64,000 nt of DNA from Tetraselmis striata (GCA_006384855.1 VCJN01002096.1:1-64000); one strand, 5' to 3'. Positions 1-11,793 are shown, counted from the first letter of the stretch. A program made the numbers and translations. Notes: generated by a model not told the origin, from the letters alone.

Positions 1-193
1 CTGCTGATCACTCTTCCCCATGTGATCCTTAATACTGTATTAATACCAATTCAAGGATGTAGGGTGGGGACACCAGCCATATTGCCGAAAAGGTGCTTTG
101 GCATTATTACAAGAATTTTAGAGGGGCCAGAGGGCCGAAGAAGCAAGCAGACCCGCGAATTTGAACGAAGTGGGGGGAAGGTGGGCGTGGCTG

Positions 194-463
194 TCGCGGC
201 GCGACCCCATGGTGAGTGCGCCGCGACAAAGGAAGGTGGGGACAGACAAACCCCTGGTTTTTTTAAGCACACGACGAAGCAGCATGCGGGAGAAGCGCTG
301 CCCGGGATGGGGTGCGTCGGGAACCGCACGCGGACGGTGTCGCACGGGAGATGTCGATGCAGCTCCTCGAGGCGCTGCGGGGTCGATGCAGCTCCTCGGG
401 CGGTACGGTATACTAGCACCGGACATATTAGTACCGTATTTGCCCTGCTAAGTATACAAGGTA
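194..463. repeat. Direct repeat, left copy, flanking the minisatellite
   Basis: About 270 bp that recurs in the same orientation at 3558-3842, beginning at a GCGGCGCGACCCCATGG core and running through a poly-T patch and a CGGGCGGTACGG segment. A further 43 bp (685-727) matches 3829-3871, so the right copy looks like the left copy with 464-684 removed. The two copies bracket the 67-bp minisatellite. Short ORFs here are low-complexity and frame-inconsistent between copies, so I call no gene. Confidence 0.8.
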
Positions 464-535
464 AATCTATTTACATGAGCTAGCTGCAGAAGGCGACCGC
501 GAAATCATCCGAAAAGGCATTGGCGGAAACGTCCA
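455..535. repeat. Dispersed repeat shared with 62432-62515
   Basis: The stretch starting TTACATGAGCTAGC and continuing with GCAGAAGGCGA is found again, diverged, near 62.43 kb. This links the two ends of the window as members of one interspersed repeat family. No coding content recognised. Confidence 0.6.
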
Positions 536-929
536 CTGCAGCAACTGCGAGGTGGAAGTAGCAACAGAAGAGGATGCGGAATGAGCACGGGGAGACGTAT
601 CAGACTTGGCCGTCTGCACTCCGGTAGAGAGTATGCCCCCCAAAGTACCATGCACGCAAGCAGAGACTCGCTGCGACAAACACCAGTAGACAAGGTAAAG
701 GAAGCCCCAACTACAAGTAGTAAACATTTCCAGGAAGGGTGGGGGCGCATGCATATTGCCAACACATCTCTTAGGCGCCGGCCGCAGGGCGGCGGCCGGA
801 CGGGAGAGCAGCGACCGCCCACGAGAAAACGGCTGACTACCGTCGCACGGCGGGGCGTGCGAAGGGCGGGCGAGGGGGGAGGGGGTACGCGGACGATGTA
901 GAGTCTGTAGCCAGCTCCACGCAGCGACG

Positions 930-3235
930 GCTCGATGGCGTCGACCAACTGGGTGTCCAGGCTGCGAAAGCGACGGGGGGACAGGGTGCGGCGGCGGCCC
1001 GTTGGCGCCGACCTACTACGTGCCCATGCCGTGGAAGCCGCCGGGGCGTACGATGCAGTGCCGGCACGATGGGGCCGGTCAGCTGCGTGTCCGGTATGCG
1101 GAGGCGACCGGGGCACATGGTGAAGGGATGGCATGACGGCGCCGACCACCTGCGTGCCCGGGCCGCGGAAGCGACCGGGGCGCAGGGTGCAATGACGGCA
1201 TGTTGGCGCCGACCATCCAACTGCGTGCGCATGCCGCGGAGGCGGCTGGGCCACATGGCGCAGTGGCGGCCTGACGGCGTCGGCCAGCTGCGTGCCTGGG
1301 CCGTGAAAGCGGCAAGGGCACAAGGGTGCAGTGGCGGCCTGATGGCGCCGGCCAACTGCGTGTCGGAGGCTGCGACAGCAACATAGTCACATCGTACAGC
1401 GGCGGCCCGTGGGCGCCGACCAGCTGCGTGCCCGGGCTGCGGAAGCGACAGGGACACATGCTGCAGTGGCGGCCCGTTGGCGCCGACAAGCTGCGTACCT
1501 GGGGGATGCGAAAGCACCCGGGGCACATGGTGCAGAGTCGGCCCGCTGGCACCGACCGGCTGCGTGCCCGGGCCGCGGAAGCGACCGGGGCGTAGGGTGC
1601 AGTGGCGGCCCGATAGCGCCGACCAGCGGCGTGCGTAGGTCGCGGATGCGACCGGGGCGCAGGGTGCAGTGACGGCCCGTTTGCACCGACCATATGCTTG
1701 CGTAGGCCGCAGAAGTGACCGGGGCACATGGTGCAGGGACGGCCAGACGGCGCCGACGAGCTGCGTGCCCGGGCCGTGAAAGCAACCATGGCACAAGGTG
1801 TAGTGGCGGCCCGATGGCACCGACCAACAGCGTGCTTGAGGCTGCGACAGCAACCGAGGCACGGCGTGCAGCGGCGGGCCGTGGGCGCCGACCAACTGTG
1901 TGCCCGGGCCGTGGAAGCGACATGGGCACTTGATGCAGTGGCGGCCCGTTGGCGCCGATCAGCTGCGTGCGCAGGCCGCGGAATCGACCGGGGCACATGG
2001 TGCAGTGGCGGCCCGTCGGCGCCGACCAATTGCGTGCGCATGTTGCGGAGGCGACCGGGGCGCATGGTGCTACGGCAGGGACGTAGGGACGGCATGACGG
2101 CGCCGACCGGCTGCGTAGTGCCCGAACCGCAGAAGCGACCGGGGCGCATGGCGCAGTGGCGGCCCGATGGCGCCGACCAACTGCGTGCGCAGGTCGCGGA
2201 TGCGACCGGGGCGCAGGGTACAGTGACGGCCCGTTTGCACCGACCATATGCTTGCGTAGGCCGCAGAAGCGACCGGGGCACATGGCGCAGGGACGGCCAG
2301 ACGGCGCCGACGAGCTGCGTGCCCGGGCCGTGAAAGCAACCATGGCACAAGGTGTAGTGGCGGCCCGATGGCGCCGACCAACAGCGTGCTTGAGGCTGCG
2401 ACAGCAACCGAGGAACGGCGTGCCGCGGCGGGTTCGTGAGCGCCGACCAACTGTGTGCCCGGGCCGTGGAAGCGACTACATGGACACTTGATGCAGTGGC
2501 GGCCCGTTGGCGCCGACCAGCTGCGTGCGCAGGCCGCGGAATCGACCGGGGCACATGGTGCAGTGGCGGCCCGTCGGCGCCGACCAGTTGCGTGCGCATG
2601 TTGCGGAGGCGACCGGGGCGCATGGTGCTACGGCAGCGACGCATGGACGGCCTGGCGGCGCCGACCGGCTGCGTAGTGCCCGGGCCATGGCACATAGTGC
2701 AGTGGAGGCCCGATGGTGCCAACCAGCTGCGTGTGCAGGTAGCCGAGGCGACCGGGGCAGATGGTGTAGTGACGGCCCGTTGGCGCCGATCAGTTGCATG
2801 CGCAAGCCGCGGAGGCGGTCGGGGCGCATTTTGCAGACATGGCTTAACATCGGCGACCAACTGCGTGCCCATGTTGCAGAAGCTGCCACCGCAAATGGTG
2901 CGGAGACGGCTTGTTTGAGCCGACCAACCGCGTGCGCATGCCGCGAAAGCGCCCGGGGCACATGGTGCAGTGGCGGCCTGATGGCGCCAACCAACTGCGT
3001 GTCCGGGGCGGCAAAGGCGATGTAGGCACAATCGTGGATCGGCGGCCCGTTGGCGCCGGCCAGTTGCGTGCCCATGCTGCGGAGGCAACCGGGGGGCACA
3101 TGGTGCAAAGGCGGCCTGATGGCGGCGCCGACCAGCGCGGGTGTCCGGAGGCTGAATACAGTGATGGCCGGTTGGCGCCGACCAGCTGTGTTCCCGGGAG
3201 TGCGAGGGCCAGCCCGGTTGTGGCGCGGAGTAGCG
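930..3235. repeat. 67-bp minisatellite, about 34 copies
   Basis: Tandem units share the core GGCGCCGACCAGCTGCGTGC followed by a GCGACCGGGGCGCA-type block and a GTGGCGGCCCG block. The core begins at 1951 and again at 2018 (67 bp); some units are longer (2018 to 2099). A higher-order duplication is visible: 1643-1980 and 2197-2540 match at an offset of about 554-558 bp. Because 67 is not a multiple of three and the unit lacks stops on the minus strand, long minus-strand ORFs appear in all three frames, including one of 856 codons; these are artefacts of the repeat. Confidence 0.93.
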
Positions 3236-3557
3236 CGTTAAAGCCGCATGTCCCACCGGCGAAAGAATCGTCGCTGCCCGGAAATGGCGGTCTTCTTCAC
3301 CGGCGAGCCGAAGGCCGGCGGGATGGGGGGCTGATGTGTCGTGAGGCGTAAAGGGCGCCCTCCCCGAATCAGTCGAACGGTTGTCCGTGTGGGACACTGG
3401 TTGCCGGCGCGAAGAGCCGGCGCACAGTGCCATCTGGACGATTGTCGACCGCCTCCCGGCCAGCGAGGCATGTCCTCGATCGAGCTTGGCGCGGGGCATC
3501 AGTTCTGAGTGGCTTGCAATACCAAAGACCTTGCATGTCACGAAGACACGAGCTCTA
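3236..3557. other. Unique spacer between minisatellite and right direct repeat
   Basis: GC-rich sequence not belonging to either repeat. No ORF with recognisable similarity and no splice-supported exon seen. Confidence 0.5.
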
Positions 3558-3871
3558 TCGCGGCGCGACCCCATGGTGAGTGCGCCGCGACAAAGGAAGG
3601 TGGGGTTAGACAAGCCCCTAGTGCTTTGAAGCACACGACGAAGTAGCATGCGGGAGCAGGGCTACCCGGGATGGGGTGCGTCGGGAGCCGCACGCTGATG
3701 GTGTCGAACGGGAGAACGATGTCGATGCAGCTCCTCGAGGCGCCGCGGGGTCGATGCAACTCCTCGGGCGGTACGGCATACTAGCACGACATATTAGCAC
3801 CGTATTTGCGCCGTACCGTGCCTGCTCCGTAGATAAGGTAAAGGAAACCTAAACTACTAGTAGTAAACATA
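3558..3871. repeat. Direct repeat, right copy
   Basis: Same-orientation copy of 194-463 joined to the copy of 685-727 (a GATAAGGTAAAGGAA segment followed by AGTAGTAAACAT). See the left copy for the comparison. Confidence 0.8.
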
Positions 3872-4212
3872 ATATAATACTAACCGCCCCATCGCCGCTC
3901 GACTTGACGCTATATCCCTGTAGTAACCAACCCACAAATCTCGCTGCTTGACCTCACGCACGTATCTGTATTTGGTAGTATCTATCCTAAATATGCTTTT
4001 TCGGCACACTCGTAGGAATCGCTTCGGGTTTCCTTAGGTCTTGCTTCTTATCTCGACTCCTCTTGTTATGTTTAGAGCTGTGTTCTTGGGGTTTCTTTTC
4101 CCTCCCTTAACCTTAGGGTATGCGGGCGTCGATAGACACCGGCTGCCCGCGGCCTCTTCGCCAGCCAATTCGACGTGGCGGCCAAGCAATGCACGCCGCC
4201 CGGGCGGGCGCA
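3872..4212. other. No gene seen
   Basis: Mixed AT/GC sequence with no supported coding or RNA feature. Confidence 0.4.
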
Positions 4213-4422
4213 GTCTTAACGGCTCAACCGCGGAGGTGATGGTGAGTGGAAGTGCTCGGAGCATCGTACAGTGGGAGCAGAGAGCCGGGCTCGAGCTGCG
4301 GGGGCTGTGGACTGGAAGAGAGTGAAAGCAGAGCGCCCGGTGGGCCGGGAGACAGGCACGCGCGCGCAAAGACGCGCGGGACATGTGCCCGGCCGGTGCT
4401 AGGGTATCGGGCAGATTCCAAC
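4213..4422. repeat. 210-bp duplicated segment, copy 1
   Basis: Begins with AACGGCTCAACCGCGGAGG and ends at GGCAGATTCCAAC; it is repeated in the same orientation at 6503-6733. The second copy carries a short internal duplication of GGTATCGGCCGGTGCTA. It may be a terminal repeat of a degraded mobile element, but the 2.1 kb between copies shows no recognisable transposon gene. Confidence 0.8.
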
Positions 4423-5071
4423 AGCCCCCCTCAATTGTACACGGGGGTCATCTCCGTTTGACCGCTGTGTGCAATTGGAACAATATTCGGAATCTCACGC
4501 TAATCCAGCGAGGCGTCGATTTTTCGGCGGTGAGCTTTATTGCCGTACGGGTACCCGTATAGTGCAGCGGATCGGGCCTATAGGTGCATGACTAAAGCAC
4601 TTATTTACTGGCATGCACTACTAAGTACTATAATCCACCCACCCGCCCACCCACCCACGGTCCTTGATTACACGGCCGTCCGATTACGATCTCACGGTTG
4701 GGAGGCTATGAGTACTAGTACTCGGCGCTCGCTGCTGGTAATGGAAAAAAAACTCTGGTACTTCAAAGCGCTGGCAATGCGAACACTCGCTGCTGTTACT
4801 GGTACTCGCTACTCGTTGCTGGTTCTGGTACTGGTACTCGCTACTCGCTGTTGGTAGTGGAAAAAAAAACTCAGGTACTTCAAAGCGCTGGCAACGCAAA
4901 CGCTCGCTGTTGCTGGTACTTCAAAGCGCTGGCAATGCTATTCATGGAACTGTAGGCCAGTGATATAGAACCGTTATTTTAAATTTTTTTGAAAAATCGA
5001 CGCATCGCTGATTCAACTGTCAAGTTACTTCATACAATACTGAATAGCAGCAGTAATTAATCGCGACTACT
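4423..5071. repeat. Low-complexity stretch
   Basis: Contains a CCCA/CCCG-rich run at about 4638-4662 and short tandem blocks at 4720-4940 built from GCTGGTACTCGCTACTCG-like units and from CTTCAAAGCGCTGGCAA, which occurs three times. No gene. Confidence 0.6.
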
Positions 5072-5880
5072 CTATACATTCTTGATAGCTTCCGGGCGAC
5101 GCGCTTCCGCGTGCACTGCACTCCATGTTGTACTGTCGCCCCGCTGTGGATCTGTTGAGCCGGAGCTGGCTGGTGATGAGGCCGCGAGGACGTCATCCTC
5201 GTGCCCTGGGGATGCCGGGCAGTGCGCTGCGCAAGCTGCTTCCGGCAGCTTCTCCGCGAGCGGCGGGGCTGCTGAGCACGAGCTGCTGGTAACCAACGCA
5301 GGCGGGGGAGCACATGGCGGGCTGCTCGTAGCTGAGCTGCCGGCGCCCAGTAGTAGCGCTGCCTCGTCGACGCTAGCCCCGTCGCGCGCGCACGACTCCA
5401 TGCCAAAGGGCAGATAGCCAACGCAATCAGGGGGAGCCCAGGCAGCTCATACACAGGCTGCTCGTAGCTGGGCTGCCCGTAAGCATGCTGCTGATCCGGA
5501 TGATGCACTCACCCTCCTCGCGGTCACCACTGCGCTCGCCGATGATGCAGCGGCGGTAGCAGCCGTCGGGCGCGGCGCGGAAGTTGGTGGTCTCATACGC
5601 CCGGCCGCCGCACTGGCTGCCCTTGTCGCCGTCGCTGTCGGTGCATCGGGTTGGCCGCCATGAAGATCTGCGCAGTATGCGCAAGGGTCGTCGCAGCGGC
5701 CGCCCATAGGGTCCACGAGCACGGTGCCGTAGATGCGCGTTCGGCCGCGGAGAAGTCGCTCTGTGGCGATATGTTGCCGTTGTATGAAGCACGAAGCACT
5801 GCACGAAACAGAAAGTACTGCACGACGAAAAGGATGTTCGCTACGCGGTCCAGGGTCGGCGGCAAGAGCACCACGTTGTT
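5072..5880 (-). pseudogene. Possible degraded coding remnant, unknown family
   Basis: On the minus strand several adjacent reading frames look protein-like but none runs through. One frame carries a hydrophobic LFVVQYFLF stretch, another a Cys-rich DPMGGRCDDPCAYC block, a third a DGDKGSQCGG...DGCYRRC block that ends at a good donor (GAGG followed by GTGAGTG, about 5520). A proline/alanine-rich tail follows to 5072. This could be one exon set with unrecognised introns or a frameshifted pseudogene. I do not recognise the family. Confidence 0.25.
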
Positions 5881-5899
5881 GATTCCGGGAAGTGGGATG

Positions 5900-6502
5900 T
5901 GATAGGCGGGACCTGGGTAGGTAGGCGCCTGGGCGGTTTGCGTGTTGTTCTCGCTGCGACAATCTTGGACGGCTTCTAAATGACGCGCTGCGGCGCGCTG
6001 AAACGAAGCAGCTCAGAGCAGCTTCGCGACGGTCGCCCGGCGGTCCTTCCATTGCACAAAAGCCACCAGCGGGCTCGCCGGTCGTTTCACAGTCTGCCTC
6101 CGTTGATACTGCTCGTGGAACCACGACATGCGACGGCATGGGTCGACGCAAGGTGTGTGGTAGTGTGGGTGTGTGTGTTCGAATCTACTATCTAAGGTTT
6201 GAATCTAATTATAGCTAAGTACAGCTGTGATTCGACAGAATCCCGGGGACTTGTCTGTTGAGCGCAGACCCGGAGGCTGGCTCTTTCGGGCCGGTAGGCG
6301 GAACCCCGATACGGTGTCGGGAGGGTTGTGCACTGGCCCCGGAGGCTCGGCGTGCATCCCTCGCCCCTTGTGGGCTAGTTTTCGGCGACCTTGTGGCAGC
6401 CGCCTCGGCCGTTTTTCGAACGACTCCGGTCGTGCGCCGAACGCACGGACTTCTCTTTGTACCCCGCTCACGCCCACGTGACGTGTGAGGGCCCATAACC
6501 TA
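5900..6502. other. No gene seen
   Basis: GC-rich spacer before the second copy of the 210-bp repeat. Overlapping short ORFs on both strands lack recognisable motifs. Confidence 0.4.
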
Positions 6503-6733
6503 AACGGCTCAACCGCGGAGGTGATGGTGAGTGGAAGTGCTCGGAGCATCTTGCAGTGGGAGCAGCGAGCCGGGCTCATGTCGAGCTGCGGGGACTGTGG
6601 ACATGAAGAGAGTGAAAGCAGAGCGCCCGGCGGGCCGGGAGACAGGCACGCGCGCGCAAAGGCGCGCGGGACATGTGCCCGGCCGGTGCTAGGGTATCGG
6701 CCGGTGCTAAGGTATTGGGCAGATTCCAACACA
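6503..6733. repeat. 210-bp duplicated segment, copy 2
   Basis: Direct copy of 4213-4422, longer by about 20 bp through a local duplication near 6690-6715. Confidence 0.8.
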
Positions 6734-7001
6734 GTCTCGGTGCCTTATTAGACGAACTAAAATGCCGAAGTACGCATGGCACTTTGCGTGCCGCTCTCGG
6801 CAGAAAGCATCGGTCATTCTAGTACCCGTCGAGTCTTATAAAATCATCGCCGTCCGCCGGACGATGGGACCACTCCATTTGTTTTGTGCTCGCCCGCATA
6901 ACACTAAATCGCGGTTTCGGACCGTGCAAAGTGCTCATGCCCCCGAAAAATGGTACAAAACCTTCCATCTTGCGACTTCATGACCAGCTCTAGCCGAGGC
7001 T

Positions 7002-7022
7002 CTTCTCTCTCTCTCTCTCTCT
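7002..7022. repeat. (CT)n microsatellite
   Basis: About ten CT dinucleotides immediately upstream of a short ORF. Confidence 0.85.
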
Positions 7023-7058
7023 TCCCCCCGCGGCCCCCTCCCGGACGACCCCTTCGAT

Positions 7059-7256
7059 ATGTGTGGCAGCGGCTCATCCACCGAGCCCAAGATGGTCGAC
7101 GCCGGCGAGGCGGTAGCTGACGAGGACATCAAGACGTCGGCCATTGCTCAAGCGCGCATCGACGCGGGGCGTAGTGAGGCGGAAGACGCGAGAATGAAGC
7201 AGCTCCCGGCCATCCTCTTTCGTTTCCAAGCCCCGCCTCCATCACGTGATCAGTAA
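7059..7256 (+). CDS. Short hypothetical ORF (65 aa)
   Basis: ATG-initiated ORF with an acidic N-terminal half (DAGEAVADEDIKTSAIAQAR) and a stop at 7254-7256. Composition is more protein-like than its neighbours, and it lies 1.1 kb upstream of the recombinase pseudogene in the same orientation, so it might be a remnant of the same mobile element. No family recognised; chance ORF remains possible. Confidence 0.15.
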   Translation: MCGSGSSTEPKMVDAGEAVADEDIKTSAIAQARIDAGRSEAEDARMKQLPAILFRFQAPPPSRDQ

Positions 7257-8351
7257 TTGTGTTATTTTCCGGATAACCACGGGCGGTCGCCAATACGAGC
7301 GACTACCGCTAATTGGCAATACGGAAACTACTAATGCAGTAATCGCCCCCATCCCCTCAAAGGCTTTCATGTTCCATCATTAATGCACCGGTACCGCGCA
7401 ATTTACGGTCGCCGTGCTGCGTCTTGGCTCCACCTTCCGCCATCGCTGAAAATGTCCCGCAGGTCGCGGCGCTGATCGCCCCGCCGCGCCGGATGTGGCG
7501 GTCCGTGGGCCTCGGCCGCGGTCCACGTTGCTGCCGCCATTTCGCAAGCCTGAGCTCTTGCGGTAGGATCCTTGAGGGGGATTGAAGGGGGATAGGCCCC
7601 CCTGCGCCCCCCCCCCCCCCCCCCCCCCGGTCCGCGTGTGAGTCGTCGCTCCATGGCCGGCATGCCGGTACTGCTCGCATGCGCGCCGCTCTCCGCTGCG
7701 GCGCGGCATGTCGTTGTAGCCGCGCGCCCGTCCAAGGTCAACCGGGCTGGCCGCCAGCTCACTCCTCCCGCTGACTGGCTGTGATTCCCTAGTGGCACTC
7801 CACCTCCTGTCTCCTGGCCACGGAGTCGCCGAGTCGCCGCCACGCTCGGCCCCTCCGCCCCCCGAACGCCCGCCTCCACCCCCTTTAAGTGCCGGGCTCC
7901 CGTCTCCTCGTGCTCGCCCCCCTCGCTCGTTCTCACGGGACGGCTGAGGGCTTCCCGGGTGTTCCGAGCGGGCCGGCCGCATGGCGCCGCCGAACACTCC
8001 GCTGCATTCAGCCGGGATTCGAGTGATTCACATGTGGAAAACATACATACGGTGGGGGGGGGGGGGGGGGGGGGGTTCGCCAAATCTTCCGCAGGTCGGT
8101 CGCGGGTCGTGCCGAGATAAGAGAACACGGTTTTGTTTCGAACAGCCCTCGCGAGTAGGCTGCCCCCGTCCGAGTCGTACACACCCCCTCCCAACCCGTA
8201 GGCGGATCTCGTAGAGGCCGACGCAAGGCTCAGGCCGTGCGGGAATTAGTTTTAGCGGCCCCGGGTTCACGGCTGCTTCCCGGCGCCCTTGTTACCGCGC
8301 TTCTATCAAACGTCGGACTTAAGTAATTGACGAGCCCAAAGCTCTCGCCCT
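7257..8351. other. No gene seen; two homopolymer tracts
   Basis: GC-rich. Holds a 22-nt poly-C run (7607-7628) and a 22-nt poly-G run (8054-8075). ORFs that cross the runs read as poly-Gly or poly-Pro and are not credible. Confidence 0.5.
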
Positions 8352-9554
8352 TTGGGCAGCGTCACTTCGGACCCGTCTACATGGGGCCTTCGGCTCAGAC
8401 GACGAGCTGGGACAATGCGCGCTCGACCTCATCTCCGGGTCCCTCACCGCTTAACTCTCAAGAGCTATACCGGGTTGAGGCTGTCACTGCTCGCCGAGTT
8501 CTGTCACAACTCGGAGAACATTAGCCCCCTAGAGGCGACTATTGCTCATGTTGTTCGGTACGTCGCATGGGTCGGTGAGCGGGTTCACACTGGGGTTAAG
8601 TTGTTGCAACCCTATTTGTCGGCCATCAACATGTTCTTCGAACGGCACAACGTCGACCCTATTGTTTAAGACATCATGCATCTCACCGCGGCGCACCGCG
8701 GTCAGATGCTCCGGCAACGCCGCCTCAAGGCTGTTCCCATGCGGGTCCCGTTACCTGCTGATGTTGTTTGCTCGTTTGTTGAACGCGTCGAGCTAATGTT
8801 GATGCCCCTCCCCCCAAGTACCGGGACAACTTCCGGGCCCATGGCCGCGGTCGTTAACTTCATGTTCTTCGCCCGGGGACTTGCTTGTGTGTCGTGCCGA
8901 GTTCGGGACGTACGCGTCGACTCGTATACTATCACCCCGCAAGTGTAACACTAGAAGGGCCCCGCCATACGGCGCGGCAACGACGACTTACGCGTGCTCC
9001 TCCATGTGGTGGAGCACCCCCGCGTTGCCAACCTTCTTTGACACTTTTTATCGACACCGCGTCCAATCCGCCCACCGGGTCCATGTTTCCAGGCCGAGAC
9101 TAACACTTAGGCTGTCACCCCTGCCGAGCGAGCACTCCACCTCGTGATGGACTGCCGCTTCCATGTCGGACTGGGTTTCTACAACCGTTCATCCCGTCGG
9201 TGCCACCCCCTTGCCAGCTTCTCATGGAGCTCGCACATCTTCCGCAAGCAGTGTGCGGCCTCTGCCGCCAACGCCATCGGTGTCCCTCTGGCCCATAGCC
9301 GCCACATGGGCAGGTGGGCGTGCAACTTCGACGTCGTCCTGGACTACATCGACCCTAATGTCCTCTCTTATCCAGGGGTGTGGTTCTTCTACGGCCACGC
9401 ACATCGCGCCCCTTCGCCACTTCCACAATCAACAAGACTCCGCAGCAATGGCCCTCCCGGCGCATCCTACATCATGGCCTGGCGCTATCCCTGCTTCGTT
9501 AATCTGCCGCTCTCTTTGTTTGATCTTACCCGGCAAAACCATTCTCAACTTTGA
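8352..9554 (+). pseudogene. Tyrosine recombinase pseudogene (DIRS/Crypton-type)
   Basis: One reading frame holds three coding blocks separated only by stop codons. Block 1 (to 8669) has a core-binding domain with EFCHNSENISPLEATIAHVV and LQPYLSAINMFFERHNVDP. Block 2 (8676-8948) continues it and enters the catalytic fold at FFARGLACVS...VRDVRVDSYTI, where the first catalytic Arg would lie. Block 3 (9144-9554) carries the HxxR box (HIFR), the GRW box and the final Tyr in VVLDYIDPNV. In-frame stops occur at 8667, 8946, 8952 and between 9030 and 9110, with no frameshift needed. The host lineage's recombinases of this type belong to YR retrotransposons or Cryptons; which one cannot be decided because no reverse transcriptase is adjacent. 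Confidence 0.8.
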
Positions 9555-11780
9555 AAAATTTTTAACTAGTTTATGGGGTTTCCTCCCTAGGAAAACCGCA
9601 TTTCTGGCTACATGCGTTGCAAGAGCGGTACGGTTACTAGTTCACCCGTCGTTGTGCCCCTTCGTGTGCAGCATGAGCAGACATAAAAGCAGCCGTAACA
9701 GCTGAGCCTGCCATCTTCCAGTTTCGCTGTGTTCCACACTGCGCCCCCCTTGACTTTCTTTTCCTTCCACCCTGTCAATGAACCTCATCTCCGCCAATTT
9801 CGGCTGTTGACTGTGTAATACAGCCTGCGCATTCTTTTTGGTAAAGTCAAACTCAGCTTTGAAACATATCATCACGAGCAGTGCTTTAGACGGTGATCGA
9901 ACAGTGTTCGAAATTATATCACTAGTATTTAGTTAGTCTTACAGAATGCTCCGGCAATTTGCTGTTGACTATATATACGGAGCGTCGCCTACCCAAGGCT
10001 TTCAGGAACTGGATCGCTGGGTAAACGGCCGTCGTAGAGACGGGACGCTGCTAGGGTTTCACTGGTGCCAGTCCTGTTCCGGGGGCGAAAAAGCAATCAT
10101 CACGAGCAGGCCTGCGTCAGCCCGGGGTCGCGGTCGCGCGACAGGTCTGGACATCATACACGTTATCACCACAGTATGCATAAAGATGTACTGCGGAATA
10201 TACGAAATAGATACGCACAGATGACGACGACTAGTGGAGGTGCGGGGCTAGTGGCGCGCGTCCGCGCGCGTCAGACCGGTGTTTAATATGTGCCGTTCCA
10301 TCTGCGCACCGGCCGGGCGTTGCCGGATCACCTAACGCCAACTCCAACATCTCCCCCACCCCTAAGAATAGCTGCAACCACTCCACAAAATCACTTACAA
10401 CGGAACGAGCTTGGGAATTTCCGTTGACGTCGCCCCCAGAGACTCGGTGGACGGCTGCAAGCGCGTGAGTGTCGGGCTCGCGCGAGTACTTTCCTCGCAC
10501 TCACCCTGTGCTGGCTAAATTCGACGAGACCGCCTCCTGCCAGTGCCGAGGTACGCGTACCCGCAAACATGCACTCGGAATATCCGACGCAGCCACTGAC
10601 AAAGCCTAAACTCCCCTCCCTCGCCACTCAGTGGTGCTGTGGCTGTGGCGGCGGTGCTCTTGATGGAGCTTGCTCCTTGTCGCAGGCGTCCGAGCGTTTC
10701 GTTCCATAGGCGCGCGCCACTATACTCAACTTGTATTTGGTATCGGCTCAGCGGTAACGGGAATCATCCGGGCTATTTCGTTCTTATCGCCCGCACGATC
10801 CCATAGCCCGTCTGCAACGCTTGGCACAGCCATGGCGTGCTCCATACAGGGCTGTGTACCGTAAGAACATATGACTGACGACCCTACTCGACTTGTTCGT
10901 GTTTCCAGGAGTAGCGGCTGCTGCCTGCTCGTAGGTTTCCCGGACTGGCGTCTTCGCACGAATAAGAGGACATACTGTCAGGAAGCTTATCGCGACAGCG
11001 ATTCTCCCGGCACCTTCCTGCAGTTGGTAATACATCAAGGCAATCTTCAAGCGCAACGGGGCGAGTGTCACTCCGGCTCATCGTTTCGGGAGGGCCCGAG
11101 AGTCGATACAAACCGCATGGAGTCGACTACCATAATGAAGCCAAATGATTCAGATATCTGCAACCTTTCGCAAGCGGTGAGACACCTCCATTGACTTCAT
11201 CAACATAGGTGGCTTCGTTGCGCACCTCGGTTGGAGACACAGTCGTGTGTTGGCGTCGTCACTCGGCATATGCGCTATTGCGTTGAACGCACGTAACTAG
11301 AAACATCAATGCACTCGTGCACTGTTCACGTGACCATGATGTACATCGAGATTTGTTTTTCAGCAGTCTAAGCTGGCTGCGTACACGCGCACGTCATGAC
11401 ATGAGTATTCATAATCTATGGCTGTCGATCATACTGACATACTATGCACATTATTCCAATGTTTAATGTTGCGGACGGCAGCGGAGTCCCCGCCATCAAT
11501 TGACATACCGGTATCCATCACGTCGTGTCGCTGACAGGCACCAAATCACACTGTGGATACAACCATTTTTCATTATACAGCGGATACATACTTTTAGGGA
11601 GAAAGTTGATAGCGCCCAGGTGGCTATCTGACTGAGAGATCTTTCAATGCCTGCGCAGGCAAAACTCGGACCGGGTGTGATGGGCGTCGGCCGCGTCCCA
11701 ATAACTCGAGGAGGTGGGTGCTTGGGAGCTGTGCTGATCGGCGACCTGGCCTGCCAGGAAGATGCATGTTAGCAGCAGCG
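9555..11780. other. No gene seen
   Basis: Mixed-composition intergenic DNA of about 2.2 kb. Short ORFs on both strands lack motifs and splice-consistent extensions. Part of it may contain the promoter or first exon of the CS-malonyltransferase gene downstream, whose start is unresolved. Confidence 0.4.
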
Positions 11781-11793
11781 ATGAGTGACCCAA

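Noticed and set aside
1079..3649. 856-codon minus-strand ORF
   Set aside because: It lies almost wholly in the 67-bp minisatellite; equally long ORFs occur in the other minus frames because the unit lacks stop codons. No domain and no splice structure.
7380..8270. Several 77-263 codon ORFs on both strands
   Set aside because: They cross poly-C/poly-G runs, read as poly-Gly/Pro and overlap each other without homology.
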